6,691 nt of DNA from JAZDJP01 sp043803805 (GCA_043803805.1 JAZDJP010000080.1:1-6691), one strand, 5' to 3'; shown: positions 1 to 6,156, counted from the stretch's first letter. Program-made: numbers and translations. The notes: a model not told the origin generated them from the sequence alone.

Positions 1-1
1 C

Positions 2-691
2 CGGTGTCCGCCGGAGCCGGTGTTCGCGCCAACTCTCGCCAACACGGATACGTCCGCCATTCTGAAGCCCCGAAAGATCAATCAGACCTGGCATCTCGAT
101 TTCACCACATTGGATTTCCTCTGGTTTCGCTTCTACATCGCCGCCGTCGTGGAAGGCTTTTCCCGAAAACTTATCGCCTTGCACGTCTATCCTGACGCTC
201 CAACCTCGGCCATGATGATCCGACTCCTCCGAAACGTGATTATGATTCATGGATCGCCGAAATTCCTCGTCACGGATCATGGGTCTCAGTTCCGGAGAAG
301 GTTCAAGGAGGCGATCTCCGAGAAATTGGGCATCGTATTGGTCAAGGGTCGCGTTCACTTCTCGTACTTCATGAATGGCAAGGTCGAACGATTCTTCCGG
401 ACGTTTTGGATTTGGGGCGGAAGAATCCTGCCCCTCTTGAATAAACGCTCTTTTCAAGTGAGACTCGACACCTACCGGGATTGGTACAACACCCAGAGGC
501 CGCAGGCGGGACTCGGCGGGCGGACGCCGGAGGAAGTCTGGAACGGCGTTCTTCTTTCCGATCCCACGCCAATCCGGGAACGAGATCTCGTGAAACCGGC
601 GATTACCGTAACACGGCATCGCTTCCGCGGGGACCCGCGACTGCCCGTGCTCGACATCACCATCCAACGGGAGGAAATGATCGCGGCATGA
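2..691 (+). CDS. DDE transposase, integrase-core (rve) type, 5' end outside the window
   Basis: The reading frame is open from the first bases, so the gene starts left of the window. A GTG at position 20 could be read as a start but has no ribosome binding site, and the expected N-terminal helix-turn-helix is missing. Counting from that GTG, the RNase H-like catalytic triad is D27 (WHLDFT), D86 (TDHGSQF) and E123 (NGKVERFF), with 36 residues between the second Asp and the Glu, close to the DDx35E spacing of IS3/IS481-type enzymes. The C-terminal signature DWYNTQRP ... GLGGRTPEEVW is typical of rve transposases. The protein would cut and join the ends of its insertion sequence. The usual 'VVD.FSRK' segment reads VVEGFSRK, a non-catalytic difference. 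The catalytic domain is intact over the visible part. The exact IS family is not certain, and no terminal inverted repeat of this IS can be paired inside the window. Confidence 0.85.
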   Translation, partial: RCPPEPVFAPTLANTDTSAILKPRKINQTWHLDFTTLDFLWFRFYIAAVVEGFSRKLIALHVYPDAPTSAMMIRLLRNVIMIHGSPKFLVTDHGSQFRRRFKEAISEKLGIVLVKGRVHFSYFMNGKVERFFRTFWIWGGRILPLLNKRSFQVRLDTYRDWYNTQRPQAGLGGRTPEEVWNGVLLSDPTPIRERDLVKPAITVTRHRFRGDPRLPVLDITIQREEMIAA

Positions 692-724
692 CTCATGTTC
701 TGATGTCGGAATATCCAACTCTGA

Positions 725-764
725 CAGGGACCGTCCGCTCATACGTCGGAAACGGGCAGGGACC
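725..764. repeat. 8-bp direct repeat CAGGGACC, two copies
   Basis: CAGGGACC occurs at 725-732 and again at 757-764, just downstream of the transposase stop codon. Repeated short motifs near an IS end can be transposase binding sites, but the other IS end is outside the window, so this is only a suggestion. Confidence 0.25.
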
Positions 765-791
765 TTGTCTATTTTTCGGAAAGGAGGCATT

Positions 792-822
792 TGATTGATT
801 AACCAATAAGGTAAATCAGTCA
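792..822. repeat. 31-bp imperfect palindrome, AT-rich
   Basis: The left arm TGATTGATTAACC (792-804) and right arm GGTAAATCAGTCA (810-822) are inverted copies matching at 11 of 13 positions, separated by five bases (aataa). The arm and spacer sizes are in the range of tyrosine-recombinase core sites or dimeric operators. It is not a normal terminator: the stem is AT-rich and no T-run follows on either strand. It lies 119 bases outside the left inverted-repeat arm. I see no second copy in the window, so its role is unknown. Confidence 0.45.
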
Positions 823-976
823 CGGCATTTCAAAAAAAATCATCCAAATCCTCTCTGGCACTATGCATCACAGGTCGTCGGGCCGCTACTCCGGCACCAA
901 GTGGGGCACGCATCAATACATGGACATGGGGCTATTGCGCACGGAGCGGAAGGAGGTGATGGCCGAAGCCGGGTAG
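815..976 (+). pseudogene. C-terminal gene remnant running into the left inverted repeat
   Basis: This stretch is open from just after a stop codon at 812-814 to TAG at 974-976. The only ATG with much downstream (863-865) would give 37 residues and has no Shine-Dalgarno sequence. The translated end reads GLLRTERKEVMAEAG. The last 12 codons fall inside the left repeat arm and recur in the right arm on the opposite strand, with one silent change (GAA/GAG) and one Met/Thr change. That suggests the tail of a real protein-coding sequence cut off from its 5' part. I do not recognise the family, and with so few codons it may simply be non-coding DNA. Confidence 0.3.
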
Positions 977-1080
977 AATCACGTTTTTTTTCGCGCGCCG
1001 CCCCCATGGGGGCGGGGAGGGAATGAATGCCAGACCGAGGACTACCTCATATGAAAGTGCGAAAGAATCCTTGCGCTACC
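941..1080 (+). repeat. Left arm of a 140-bp inverted repeat
   Basis: Bases 941-1080 are the reverse complement of 6552-6691 with no gap and only three mismatches (at 960, 967 and 1024). The inner border is sharp: after 1080 the two copies differ at once. The outer border cannot be judged because the partner runs off the window. The arm contains the tail of a short open frame ending in TAG, a run of eight T, an 18-bp perfect palindrome and a GC-rich stretch. The two arms bracket exactly the five-gene element module. Confidence 0.95.
998..1015. repeat. 18-bp perfect palindrome in the left arm
   Basis: CCGCCCCCATGGGGGCGG is its own reverse complement. It follows TTTTTTTT (984-991) and CGCGCG on the plus strand, so the T-run is on the wrong side for a rho-independent terminator of plus-strand transcription. 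On the minus strand the run is A. It may be a protein binding site or a cruciform. Function unknown. Confidence 0.6.
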
Positions 1081-1180
1081 ACTTACGAGAAACCTACCCG
1101 ATTTCCAATCGTACACGTATAAAAATTTCCTGGAGCGGTTTTTGGATGCGATGTCGTTTTTGCCAAGCGCAGCTTTCCGA
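1081..1180. other. Non-coding stretch between left arm and the HEPN-like gene
   Basis: About 100 bases between the repeat arm and the stop codon of the last operon gene. I see only a weak 5-bp stem (CGATT at 1099-1103 with AATCG at 1107-1111) and no convincing terminator for the minus-strand operon. If the element integrates as a circle, an attachment site could lie here or in the arm, but nothing shows it. Confidence 0.4.
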
Positions 1181-1603
1181 TCAGGTCACTTCAGGCGATA
1201 GGGATGGTAATAATTTCTTTGCCGATTTCTCGATTTGGCAAAGTCGATGCCCCAGTATCTCCGTCTTGATCTGTTCGGGGGTGAGATACTCGGAAAAACA
1301 CCCGTACGTATGGACACGATCTTCCAGATATCGCGCCACAACCGACGCCGCCCAAAGCGGCCGGTAGTGTTTATAGATATGGCTGTACCGCTTATCGCTT
1401 TTCAACAGGTGATCCCGCCGCTCGTGGCTCGTCCCATGCCTCGCCCGGGGATCTTTGGAAAACAACGCCTCGACGATATGGAGCGCCCTGTAAAAGGCAA
1501 TCGTCGTGATCCACTCCGAATGTGCCGAGATATCGTTCAGAAGATAGTCTATCGTCTTCTGATTCCGTGCCGCCAATGCGATGTGTGCGGCTTCAGTCGG
1601 CAT
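1181..1603 (-). CDS. HEPN-like small protein, candidate toxin (RNase)
   Basis: A 140-aa, mostly helical protein. The segment FYRALHIVEALF (residues 37-48), then RHGTSH (55-60) and ERR, then YKHYRPLWAASVVARY (77-92), matches the pattern I know from small HEPN-like proteins: aromatic/Leu-rich first helix, H..sH..R loop, then Y..L...S..ARY. RHGTSH also fits the Rx4-6H motif (R55, H60, polar residue after Arg) that marks ribonuclease-active HEPN domains. That makes an RNA-cleaving toxin or defence effector plausible, but this is inference. The start ATG lies inside the end of the upstream gene (11-base overlap), without its own clear Shine-Dalgarno sequence, so translation is probably coupled. 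It is the last gene of the minus-strand operon. The alternative is a non-catalytic HEPN accessory protein. Its base composition is visibly lower in GC than the primase gene. Confidence 0.68.
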   Translation of the reverse strand: MPTEAAHIALAARNQKTIDYLLNDISAHSEWITTIAFYRALHIVEALFSKDPRARHGTSHERRDHLLKSDKRYSHIYKHYRPLWAASVVARYLEDRVHTYGCFSEYLTPEQIKTEILGHRLCQIEKSAKKLLPSLSPEVT

Positions 1604-2048
1604 GATGATAGATGATACTGTTCTCGGGATGCAGAAATGATGCCACCGACTCCGGGGACGATGCGGGAATCGCCAATACGCTCAACCGAATCTGATTCAA
1701 CTCGCGATCCTGGGCGACTTCTATATCGAGTTCCGTCAAGGCATCCTCGAAATCGCGCTGGTAGGCTTTTGCCTTTTGCACAACAAGGAACAGCAGGTCG
1801 GCATCTCTCACCGTGATGTATGAATTCGAAACATCGCCTCCATGTTTCCCAAGCCATTCCGCCAACCGTTTCAGCAGGGTTTTGAACTGAGACCGGAATT
1901 TCCCCATGCCCTCGACGGCGCGACACGCCGCGATAGCCGCTTCCACCGTGACCGCGAAACGATCTTCATCCTCGGGAGTAATCACGATCTGCCGATTCCT
2001 CTCCTGCCATTTAAGTTGAAGGGGCTCCAAGCCAGCCTGGATCGTCAT
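1593..2048 (-). CDS. Unrecognised 151-aa partner of the HEPN-like protein (candidate antitoxin)
   Basis: I do not recognise the family. Residues 25-70 look helical and charged (for example EAAIAACRAVEGMGKF), followed by ITVRDADLLFLVV (78-90), a helical AKAYQRDFEDALTELDIEV (93-111) and a hydrophobic RLSVLAIP (121-128) before a Ser/Pro-rich tail. There is no signal peptide or membrane segment. No minimal nucleotidyltransferase signature (GSx10DxD) is visible, so it is not an obvious MNT antitoxin. The start is well supported by GGAGGG (complement of 2056-2061) seven bases before the ATG. It begins 30 bases after the recombinase stop codon and its end overlaps the HEPN-like start by 11 bases. 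Tight coupling to a candidate toxin is the only functional hint, and points to an immunity, regulatory or complex-forming role. Confidence 0.6.
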   Translation of the reverse strand: MTIQAGLEPLQLKWQERNRQIVITPEDEDRFAVTVEAAIAACRAVEGMGKFRSQFKTLLKRLAEWLGKHGGDVSNSYITVRDADLLFLVVQKAKAYQRDFEDALTELDIEVAQDRELNQIRLSVLAIPASSPESVASFLHPENSIIYHHAD

Positions 2049-2078
2049 GTCTGCACCCTCCTGCGTGGTTACGCCACT

Positions 2079-3065
2079 TCATGCATCTAATCGGCACGCG
2101 CCTGCGTTGTCAAGAGGATAATCAGCCTCCTCCTCCTTCTCCGCCGGATGCGTCCGATGGTGGATTTCCTTGAGTTTGGCGATGGCGACGTTGGTGTAAA
2201 TCATGGTGGAGTTCAGGTCCTCGTGTCCCAGTTGCGCCTGTACGAACCGCACATCCGCCCCGTTTTCGAGCATGAGCGTGGCGCAGGTGTGGCGGAAGAT
2301 GTGGCACGCGCCGGGCTTGCCCAGTGCCGCCCGTTTCACGTACGCCCCCATGAGTGTCGTGAGGCTGTCCGGATGAAACCGCCGCCCCTCCACCGTGAGA
2401 AACAGCGCCCCGTCGTCCCCCTCCCGGATCATCCCCGGCCGGACGTCGTGCAGATACGTCTCCATCCACTGCAACGCCCGCCGACCGATGGGCACCACGC
2501 GGTCCTTCTTCCCCTTGCCCAGGCGCACGAACACCGTCCCCCGGATGAAATCCACGTCCTGGACGCTCAGCCCGCAGAGTTCCATCCGGCGGATCCCCGT
2601 CGAGTAGAGCGTCTCGAGGATGGCCCGATCCCGAATCCCCAACGGAGTCCCGACATCCGCCAGGCGGATGACCGACTCCGCCTCGACCGCCGACAGATAA
2701 TTCCGCGGCAGACGCCGTTCCATCTGGGGAAATTCGATTTCCCCCGCCGGATTGACGAGCATCATATGGCTGCGCACCGCCCACCGGAAAAACGATTTCA
2801 CCGGCACGAGCAACCCCAACTGGCTCTGAAACGCCAGGGGTTTCCCGTTGCGTTTGCGATACCGGAACAGATGCCTCTGGTAACTTTCGACGACAGGCCG
2901 GGTGACGTCCTCCATGCGTTCGATGCCCCGATCCCGGCACCACGCCAGAAACCGCCCCAGATTTCTCCGGCGATTGCGGATCGTACCTTCCGAAAAATTC
3001 CGCTCCTGAAGATACTGGGAATACCGCTCCGCCATGCGTTCAAACGACGTCGGAACCGGTTCCAT
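2079..3065 (-). CDS. Tyrosine recombinase / integrase (XerC/D-like)
   Basis: A 328-aa enzyme of normal length for Xer-like recombinases. Residues 6-105 form the SAM-like core-binding domain (YSQYLQERNFSEGTIRNRRR onward). Residues 122-310 form the catalytic domain. All catalytic residues are present: R159 (STGIRRMEL), the beta-hairpin Lys K184 (GKGKKDR), H255 and R258 (HIFRHT), H281 (LGHEDL) and the nucleophile Y290 (STMIYTNV). It should cut and rejoin DNA at paired sites through a 3'-phosphotyrosine intermediate and drive integration, excision or inversion of the element. The Shine-Dalgarno GGAGG (complement of 3071-3075) sits five bases before the ATG. It lies 99 bases downstream of the primase-like gene in the same operon. 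The IYTNVAIAKLKEIHHRTHP end is a pattern I associate with recombinases carried by primase-encoding mobile elements. The acidic tail after residue 308 is not conserved. Confidence 0.95.
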   Translation of the reverse strand: MEPVPTSFERMAERYSQYLQERNFSEGTIRNRRRNLGRFLAWCRDRGIERMEDVTRPVVESYQRHLFRYRKRNGKPLAFQSQLGLLVPVKSFFRWAVRSHMMLVNPAGEIEFPQMERRLPRNYLSAVEAESVIRLADVGTPLGIRDRAILETLYSTGIRRMELCGLSVQDVDFIRGTVFVRLGKGKKDRVVPIGRRALQWMETYLHDVRPGMIREGDDGALFLTVEGRRFHPDSLTTLMGAYVKRAALGKPGACHIFRHTCATLMLENGADVRFVQAQLGHEDLNSTMIYTNVAIAKLKEIHHRTHPAEKEEEADYPLDNAGACRLDA

Positions 3066-3128
3066 GAAAGCCTCCCCGTGATTTGGATGGATATGGCGAT
3101 GACGACGACTACGAATGCGTCCCGCGCC

Positions 3129-3150
3129 GGAAGGCCCGGTCGTGCCTTCC
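3129..3150 (-). promoter_or_regulatory. Hairpin between the primase-like and recombinase genes
   Basis: GGAAGGC (3129-3135) and GCCTTCC (3144-3150) form a 7-bp perfect stem with an 8-base loop, starting 14 bases after the primase-like stop codon on the minus strand. No U-run follows, so it is not a classical terminator. It could slow readthrough or stabilise the mRNA 3' end, setting different levels for the two proteins. Confidence 0.35.
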
Positions 3151-3164
3151 CGGGGGGATTCCGG

Positions 3165-5918
3165 TCACTTCTCCCGTAACTCCCCGGCGGCCAAAGCAGT
3201 TGCATCGATATTGTCCCTCAGCGAGGCGGGTGCGAAGCCGGCGCGAACAGCCTGCGAAGTACATGCGAGGCCGCGCGAGGTTTCGTCGCAACCGGGGATT
3301 TCCTCCCCCGGGCGCAGGGATTTCACATCCACCAGGCCCAGGAGGAACGGGGCTCCGTCCGTTCCCTCTCCCTGGTAAACCATTTCATAGGCATACTGCC
3401 GCCCGGGGCCGCCCCGGTGGGCGTGGAGGTATTCCATCGCCACCAGCCGATCCAGATGCCCCCGCAATGTCGTCTCGCTCCACCCGGTGGCCTCCCGCGC
3501 CTCCCGCCGGGTGAATCGGATGTCCTCCCGGGGTTTCCCGCTCGCGCGGCATCGCGCGTCCGTCATGTCCCGCAACTGGGCGAGGAGCCGGCGGGAGGAG
3601 GGCGCCAGATCATCCAGCGACCGGCCGAGAATTTCATGGGCCAGGCGATGGGCCGTCTCGATGTCCGCCAGCGTCGCATCGATGTAGAAAATCTCCTTCC
3701 CGCCGTCCCGCGCCACCTTCGTTTCCCGCTGGAATTGATGCAAAAACGCCACCGCGCGGATAAGCGCGAGGTATTTGGCGTGGTCCCGCCGCATCCTGAG
3801 GCGCGTGTCCCGAAACGTGAGGCGCATGGCGTAGGGATTGACCACCTTCACCGATCGCAACAGCCGTTGGGCGTTCTGGTGGAGTGTCGCCACGGCCGAC
3901 GCCGATCGCCTCCCCAACAGTCCCGCCAGCGTCTCCCCCTTCCTCTGGACCTCGTGGATGGCTCGCGTCTGGGCGCGATCCTCATTCACGGAAAGCACGA
4001 TGCACCGGTTTTGCAATTCCTCGTCAATTTCCGCCGCCGTGGTCGTGAGCATCACCTGCACCGGCCCTTCCACCGTGTATGTCTCCGTCTCCAGACGCCC
4101 CCGGTCGTTTTTCCCGGTGGTCGCGATGACGAGGCGCTTCTCCGACTGCAACACCTTCACCGCGTAGGCCGCCGCCGCCATCCCCTCGCTTTCGCTCACC
4201 GCCAGGGTCTTGTGGGCGATTTCCTGTTTGGGCAGGTAGTACAGGCTCTGCCCCGTGACCGCGGAAAACCGCCGCTGATCCTCCGCCGGCACGAATCTCA
4301 GGATTCCGTCCATCAACGTGGATTTCCCGGCGGCGCTCGAGGACTGGAACACCACCGCCAGGGGATCGTCCATTTTCCGCGATACCGCCGCCAAGTATCC
4401 CACCAACGCATTGGTCCGTTCCCCGATGACCCCGATGGCCTCGAAATCCCGCGCAATCCGGTCGAGGATGCCCGGGTCGCGCAAAAACGCCTCCGCGGCC
4501 TCCCGGTCCCCGGCCGGGATGACAGGCGCCATGATCTCCCGTTTCGCCTCCCGGGCGATGGCCTTCGCCTGAAACGTCTCCAGCGCCAGCAGCACCCGCC
4601 CCAAATCCTTCTGGACCAGGGCTTCGTCCAGTTCCAGTTCCGAGGCGGCGCCGGCGGCGAATTGATGCCGGGATCGGGAAACGCAGATGTCCAGGGTGTC
4701 TACAAACACCCGATCCCCGTGGGACACCCGGAGATTGACCCGGATTTCCCCCAACGACCGGTTTTTCGACAATCCCCGGGCCCGGTACAGCCGGTTCGCC
4801 AGATGCACCTCCACCCCATCGCCGTCCATCTCTCGCACGGGAACCGGGCGGGCCGAGGCAATCGGCGAAACTGCCGGCGCGGGATCCTCCTGATTCCCCG
4901 CCAACGTCGTATCCGTAACGACGGGCGATGGGGGAGCGCCATCCGAAGAAGTTCCCTCCCCGGCAGAAATATCCAAGACGGGCGCCGACGCTTCGGGAGG
5001 AAGAGGCAGACCTGCCGTGTCCTCCATTTCGCCGGATGCGCCGCCGCTGGTCGTTCCGGCCAACGGGCCGGGGGGAGTTGCCGACGGATCGGAGGCCGGG
5101 CCGCCCGGCCCCTTCCCCAGCCACACCGCCTCCCGCCAAAGCCCCGCGAGCGCATCCCCGTCGGGCACCCGTTTCATGATGAATTCGCCGATGTCCATCC
5201 CCTCGGGGATGTCCACCCGGAAACATTCCACCCCCGCCGCAAGAAGCGCCGCCGTCAGTTCCCCCGCGGCGCGATCCGATTCCTCCCCCGTCCGGTAAAA
5301 CAGATACGCCGTCTTCACCCCGTTCGATTCGATTTCCCGGAGAATGCCCCCCGTGACCCGGTTGCCGAAGGATGCGGTGACGTTTCGGCACCCACGCCCC
5401 CACAACGCCAGCGCGTCGAACACCCCGGAACAGATGTTTACCACCGGGTGCTGAAAGGCCGCCAGATTCCAAACGCCCGCCACCTCTCCCGATAAAAAGA
5501 GATGCCGCGGCGTCCCGGCGCGCAATTGATTCAGGACTTTCCGACCGTAGATCTGCCGGATCACGCCCCCGGCATCCAAGAGCGGCACGACAATGCTTCC
5601 GACCATGTGCTCCCGCCCCGTGGCCCGATAAAGCCCGACGCTCTGGAGGTGCTTGCGAATTTCCTCCCCCAACCGTCCCTGTCTGGGAATTTTCAGGCCG
5701 AGCGTCCGGTCGCTGTACCCAATGCCGAATGTCTCGATGGCTTCCAGGGTGACGCCACGGCGTGCAAGGTAATCAAGTGCCTCGGGGCGGGACTTGAGCG
5801 CCTCGACATAGTACGCATGGACGATTTTCAATAGCCCCGGATCGTCGGAGTCCTGGAGGGATTTCAGGAACACGTCGTTGGAATCGGGGATCGGCTCGAT
5901 CGCAATTGACTCGGGCAT
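3165..5918 (-). CDS. Primase-helicase-like replication protein: DnaG-type N-terminal/Toprim region fused to an AAA+/P-loop ATPase and winged helix
   Basis: A 917-aa protein. The start at 5916-5918 is preferred over an upstream in-frame ATG (5970-5972) because GGAGG stands seven bases before it. Residues 35-150 match the DnaG-type Toprim_N region (YLARRGVTLEAIETFGIGYS, GSIVVPLLD, YGRKV, GTPRHLFLSG). Residues 158-250 are a Toprim fold, but its Glu is S164 (ICSGVFDAL) and its DxD is R209/G211 (YRTGEESDRAA), so it looks catalytically dead. No CHC2 zinc finger precedes it. Residues 266-360 are a Pro/Gly/Ala/Ser-rich linker. The ATPase domain (~480-700) has a Walker A-like SSSAAGKST (526-534, K532), a probable Walker B region TLAVSESEG (571-579) and a candidate arginine finger R638 (ELQNRCIVL). 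Residues 800-850 form a winged helix (TRREAREATGWSETTLRGHL). It probably starts replication of the element and unwinds its DNA. It is first in the operon. The family call is from memory of similar proteins beside Xer-type integrases. Confidence 0.85.
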   Translation of the reverse strand: MPESIAIEPIPDSNDVFLKSLQDSDDPGLLKIVHAYYVEALKSRPEALDYLARRGVTLEAIETFGIGYSDRTLGLKIPRQGRLGEEIRKHLQSVGLYRATGREHMVGSIVVPLLDAGGVIRQIYGRKVLNQLRAGTPRHLFLSGEVAGVWNLAAFQHPVVNICSGVFDALALWGRGCRNVTASFGNRVTGGILREIESNGVKTAYLFYRTGEESDRAAGELTAALLAAGVECFRVDIPEGMDIGEFIMKRVPDGDALAGLWREAVWLGKGPGGPASDPSATPPGPLAGTTSGGASGEMEDTAGLPLPPEASAPVLDISAGEGTSSDGAPPSPVVTDTTLAGNQEDPAPAVSPIASARPVPVREMDGDGVEVHLANRLYRARGLSKNRSLGEIRVNLRVSHGDRVFVDTLDICVSRSRHQFAAGAASELELDEALVQKDLGRVLLALETFQAKAIAREAKREIMAPVIPAGDREAAEAFLRDPGILDRIARDFEAIGVIGERTNALVGYLAAVSRKMDDPLAVVFQSSSAAGKSTLMDGILRFVPAEDQRRFSAVTGQSLYYLPKQEIAHKTLAVSESEGMAAAAYAVKVLQSEKRLVIATTGKNDRGRLETETYTVEGPVQVMLTTTAAEIDEELQNRCIVLSVNEDRAQTRAIHEVQRKGETLAGLLGRRSASAVATLHQNAQRLLRSVKVVNPYAMRLTFRDTRLRMRRDHAKYLALIRAVAFLHQFQRETKVARDGGKEIFYIDATLADIETAHRLAHEILGRSLDDLAPSSRRLLAQLRDMTDARCRASGKPREDIRFTRREAREATGWSETTLRGHLDRLVAMEYLHAHRGGPGRQYAYEMVYQGEGTDGAPFLLGLVDVKSLRPGEEIPGCDETSRGLACTSQAVRAGFAPASLRDNIDATALAAGELREK
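4839..5123 (-). other. Low-complexity linker segment inside the primase-helicase-like gene
   Basis: This part encodes residues 266-360, about 95 residues rich in Pro, Gly, Ala, Ser and Thr (for example SATPPGPLAGTTSGGASGEM), with no predicted fold. It separates the Toprim region from the ATPase region and likely acts as a flexible tether between two independently folding halves. It is in frame and uninterrupted. Confidence 0.7.
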
Positions 5919-5925
5919 GGCGACG

Positions 5926-5930
5926 CCTCC
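5926..5930 (-). promoter_or_regulatory. Ribosome binding site that sets the primase-like start
   Basis: CCTCC on the plus strand reads GGAGG on the minus strand, seven bases before ATG 5918-5916. The longer in-frame ATG at 5972-5970 overlaps the -10 region and lies upstream of the predicted transcription start, so it cannot be used from that promoter. Confidence 0.75.
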
Positions 5931-5963
5931 AACGATTGTTGAATTTACTACTCCAGAATTGTC

Positions 5964-5992
5964 ACTATACACCGGACGTATATTCCTGCCAA
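5964..5992 (-). promoter_or_regulatory. Sigma70-type promoter of the primase-recombinase-HEPN operon
   Basis: On the minus strand, TTGGCA (complement of 5987-5992) is followed after exactly 17 bases by TATAGT (complement of 5964-5969). Each hexamer matches consensus at five of six positions. Transcription would start near 5957, giving a leader of about 39 bases before the primase-like ATG. Confidence 0.7.
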
Positions 5993-5993
5993 T

Positions 5994-6004
5994 ACAATTA
6001 TTGT
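5994..6004. promoter_or_regulatory. Palindrome ACAATTATTGT between divergent promoters, candidate operator
   Basis: ACAAT and ATTGT flank one central base. The site abuts the -35 of the minus-strand promoter and reaches the probable -35 area of the plus-strand promoter. ATTGT also recurs at 5935-5939 and 5958-5962. The position suits control of both directions by the Xre-type protein, but binding is only inferred. Confidence 0.4.
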
Positions 6005-6006
6005 CC

Positions 6007-6034
6007 TTTATTATTTCATGCCATGGGTTATAAT
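6007..6034 (+). promoter_or_regulatory. Probable promoter of the Xre-type gene
   Basis: A perfect -10 box TATAAT lies at 6029-6034. The best-placed -35 is weak (TTTATT at 6007-6012, 16-base spacer), which fits a regulated promoter. Transcription from about 6041 would leave a leader of roughly 140 bases before the Xre-type start. Confidence 0.5.
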
Positions 6035-6118
6035 ATACACACTAGCGTCGCGGATTCGCCCGTAACCACCGCCACGGCAAGCGGTTGAATGCGCCTGGGA
6101 AGCGTAAAAAAGAGACCT

Positions 6119-6156
6119 TTTTCAAGGTTGAAAATATTTCAAAAATCACGATTTTT
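6119..6156. promoter_or_regulatory. Cluster of inverted half-sites upstream of the Xre-type gene
   Basis: Three half-sites alternate in orientation: TTTCAA (6120-6125), TTGAAA (6128-6133) and TTTCAA (6137-6142). They give two overlapping palindromes, TTTTCAA-gg-TTGAAAA and TTGAAA-ata-TTTCAA. A further inverted repeat, AAAAATC-ac-GATTTTT, spans 6141-6156. They end ten bases before the Shine-Dalgarno GGAGGG (6166-6171), as expected of an autoregulatory operator array or of a structured mRNA leader. Confidence 0.4.

Noticed and set aside
950..960. AAGGAGGTGAT, the exact complement of the 16S rRNA 3' end, followed by a five-codon frame
   Set aside because: Surrounding sequence is not 16S rRNA, and the site sits within the codons of the remnant frame. 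The other arm has C in place of the last T. A ribosome binding site for a five-residue peptide is not credible without more evidence.
984..1015. Rho-independent terminator in the left arm
   Set aside because: The T-run comes before the GC hairpin on the plus strand, and the minus strand has A after the hairpin, so neither direction has stem followed by U-run.
4024..5472. Second long minus-strand frame (482 codons) and the plus-strand frame 2148-3179
   Set aside because: Both overlap genes with intact motifs in another frame, are Gly/Arg or Arg/Pro/His-rich and lack start signals.
3417..5495. Long plus-strand open frame (692 codons) opposite the primase-helicase-like gene
   Set aside because: It is antisense to a gene with clear domains, is full of Arg/Pro/His from GC-rich antisense codons, matches no fold I know and has no ribosome binding site. 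It is a by-product of high GC.
6068..6090. Integron-like site (ACCGC...GCGGT stem followed by GTTGAAT)
   Set aside because: GTTGAAT fits the GTTRRRY core, but no matching RYYYAAC core is present and no integron integrase or cassette array is seen. The stem is only five bases.
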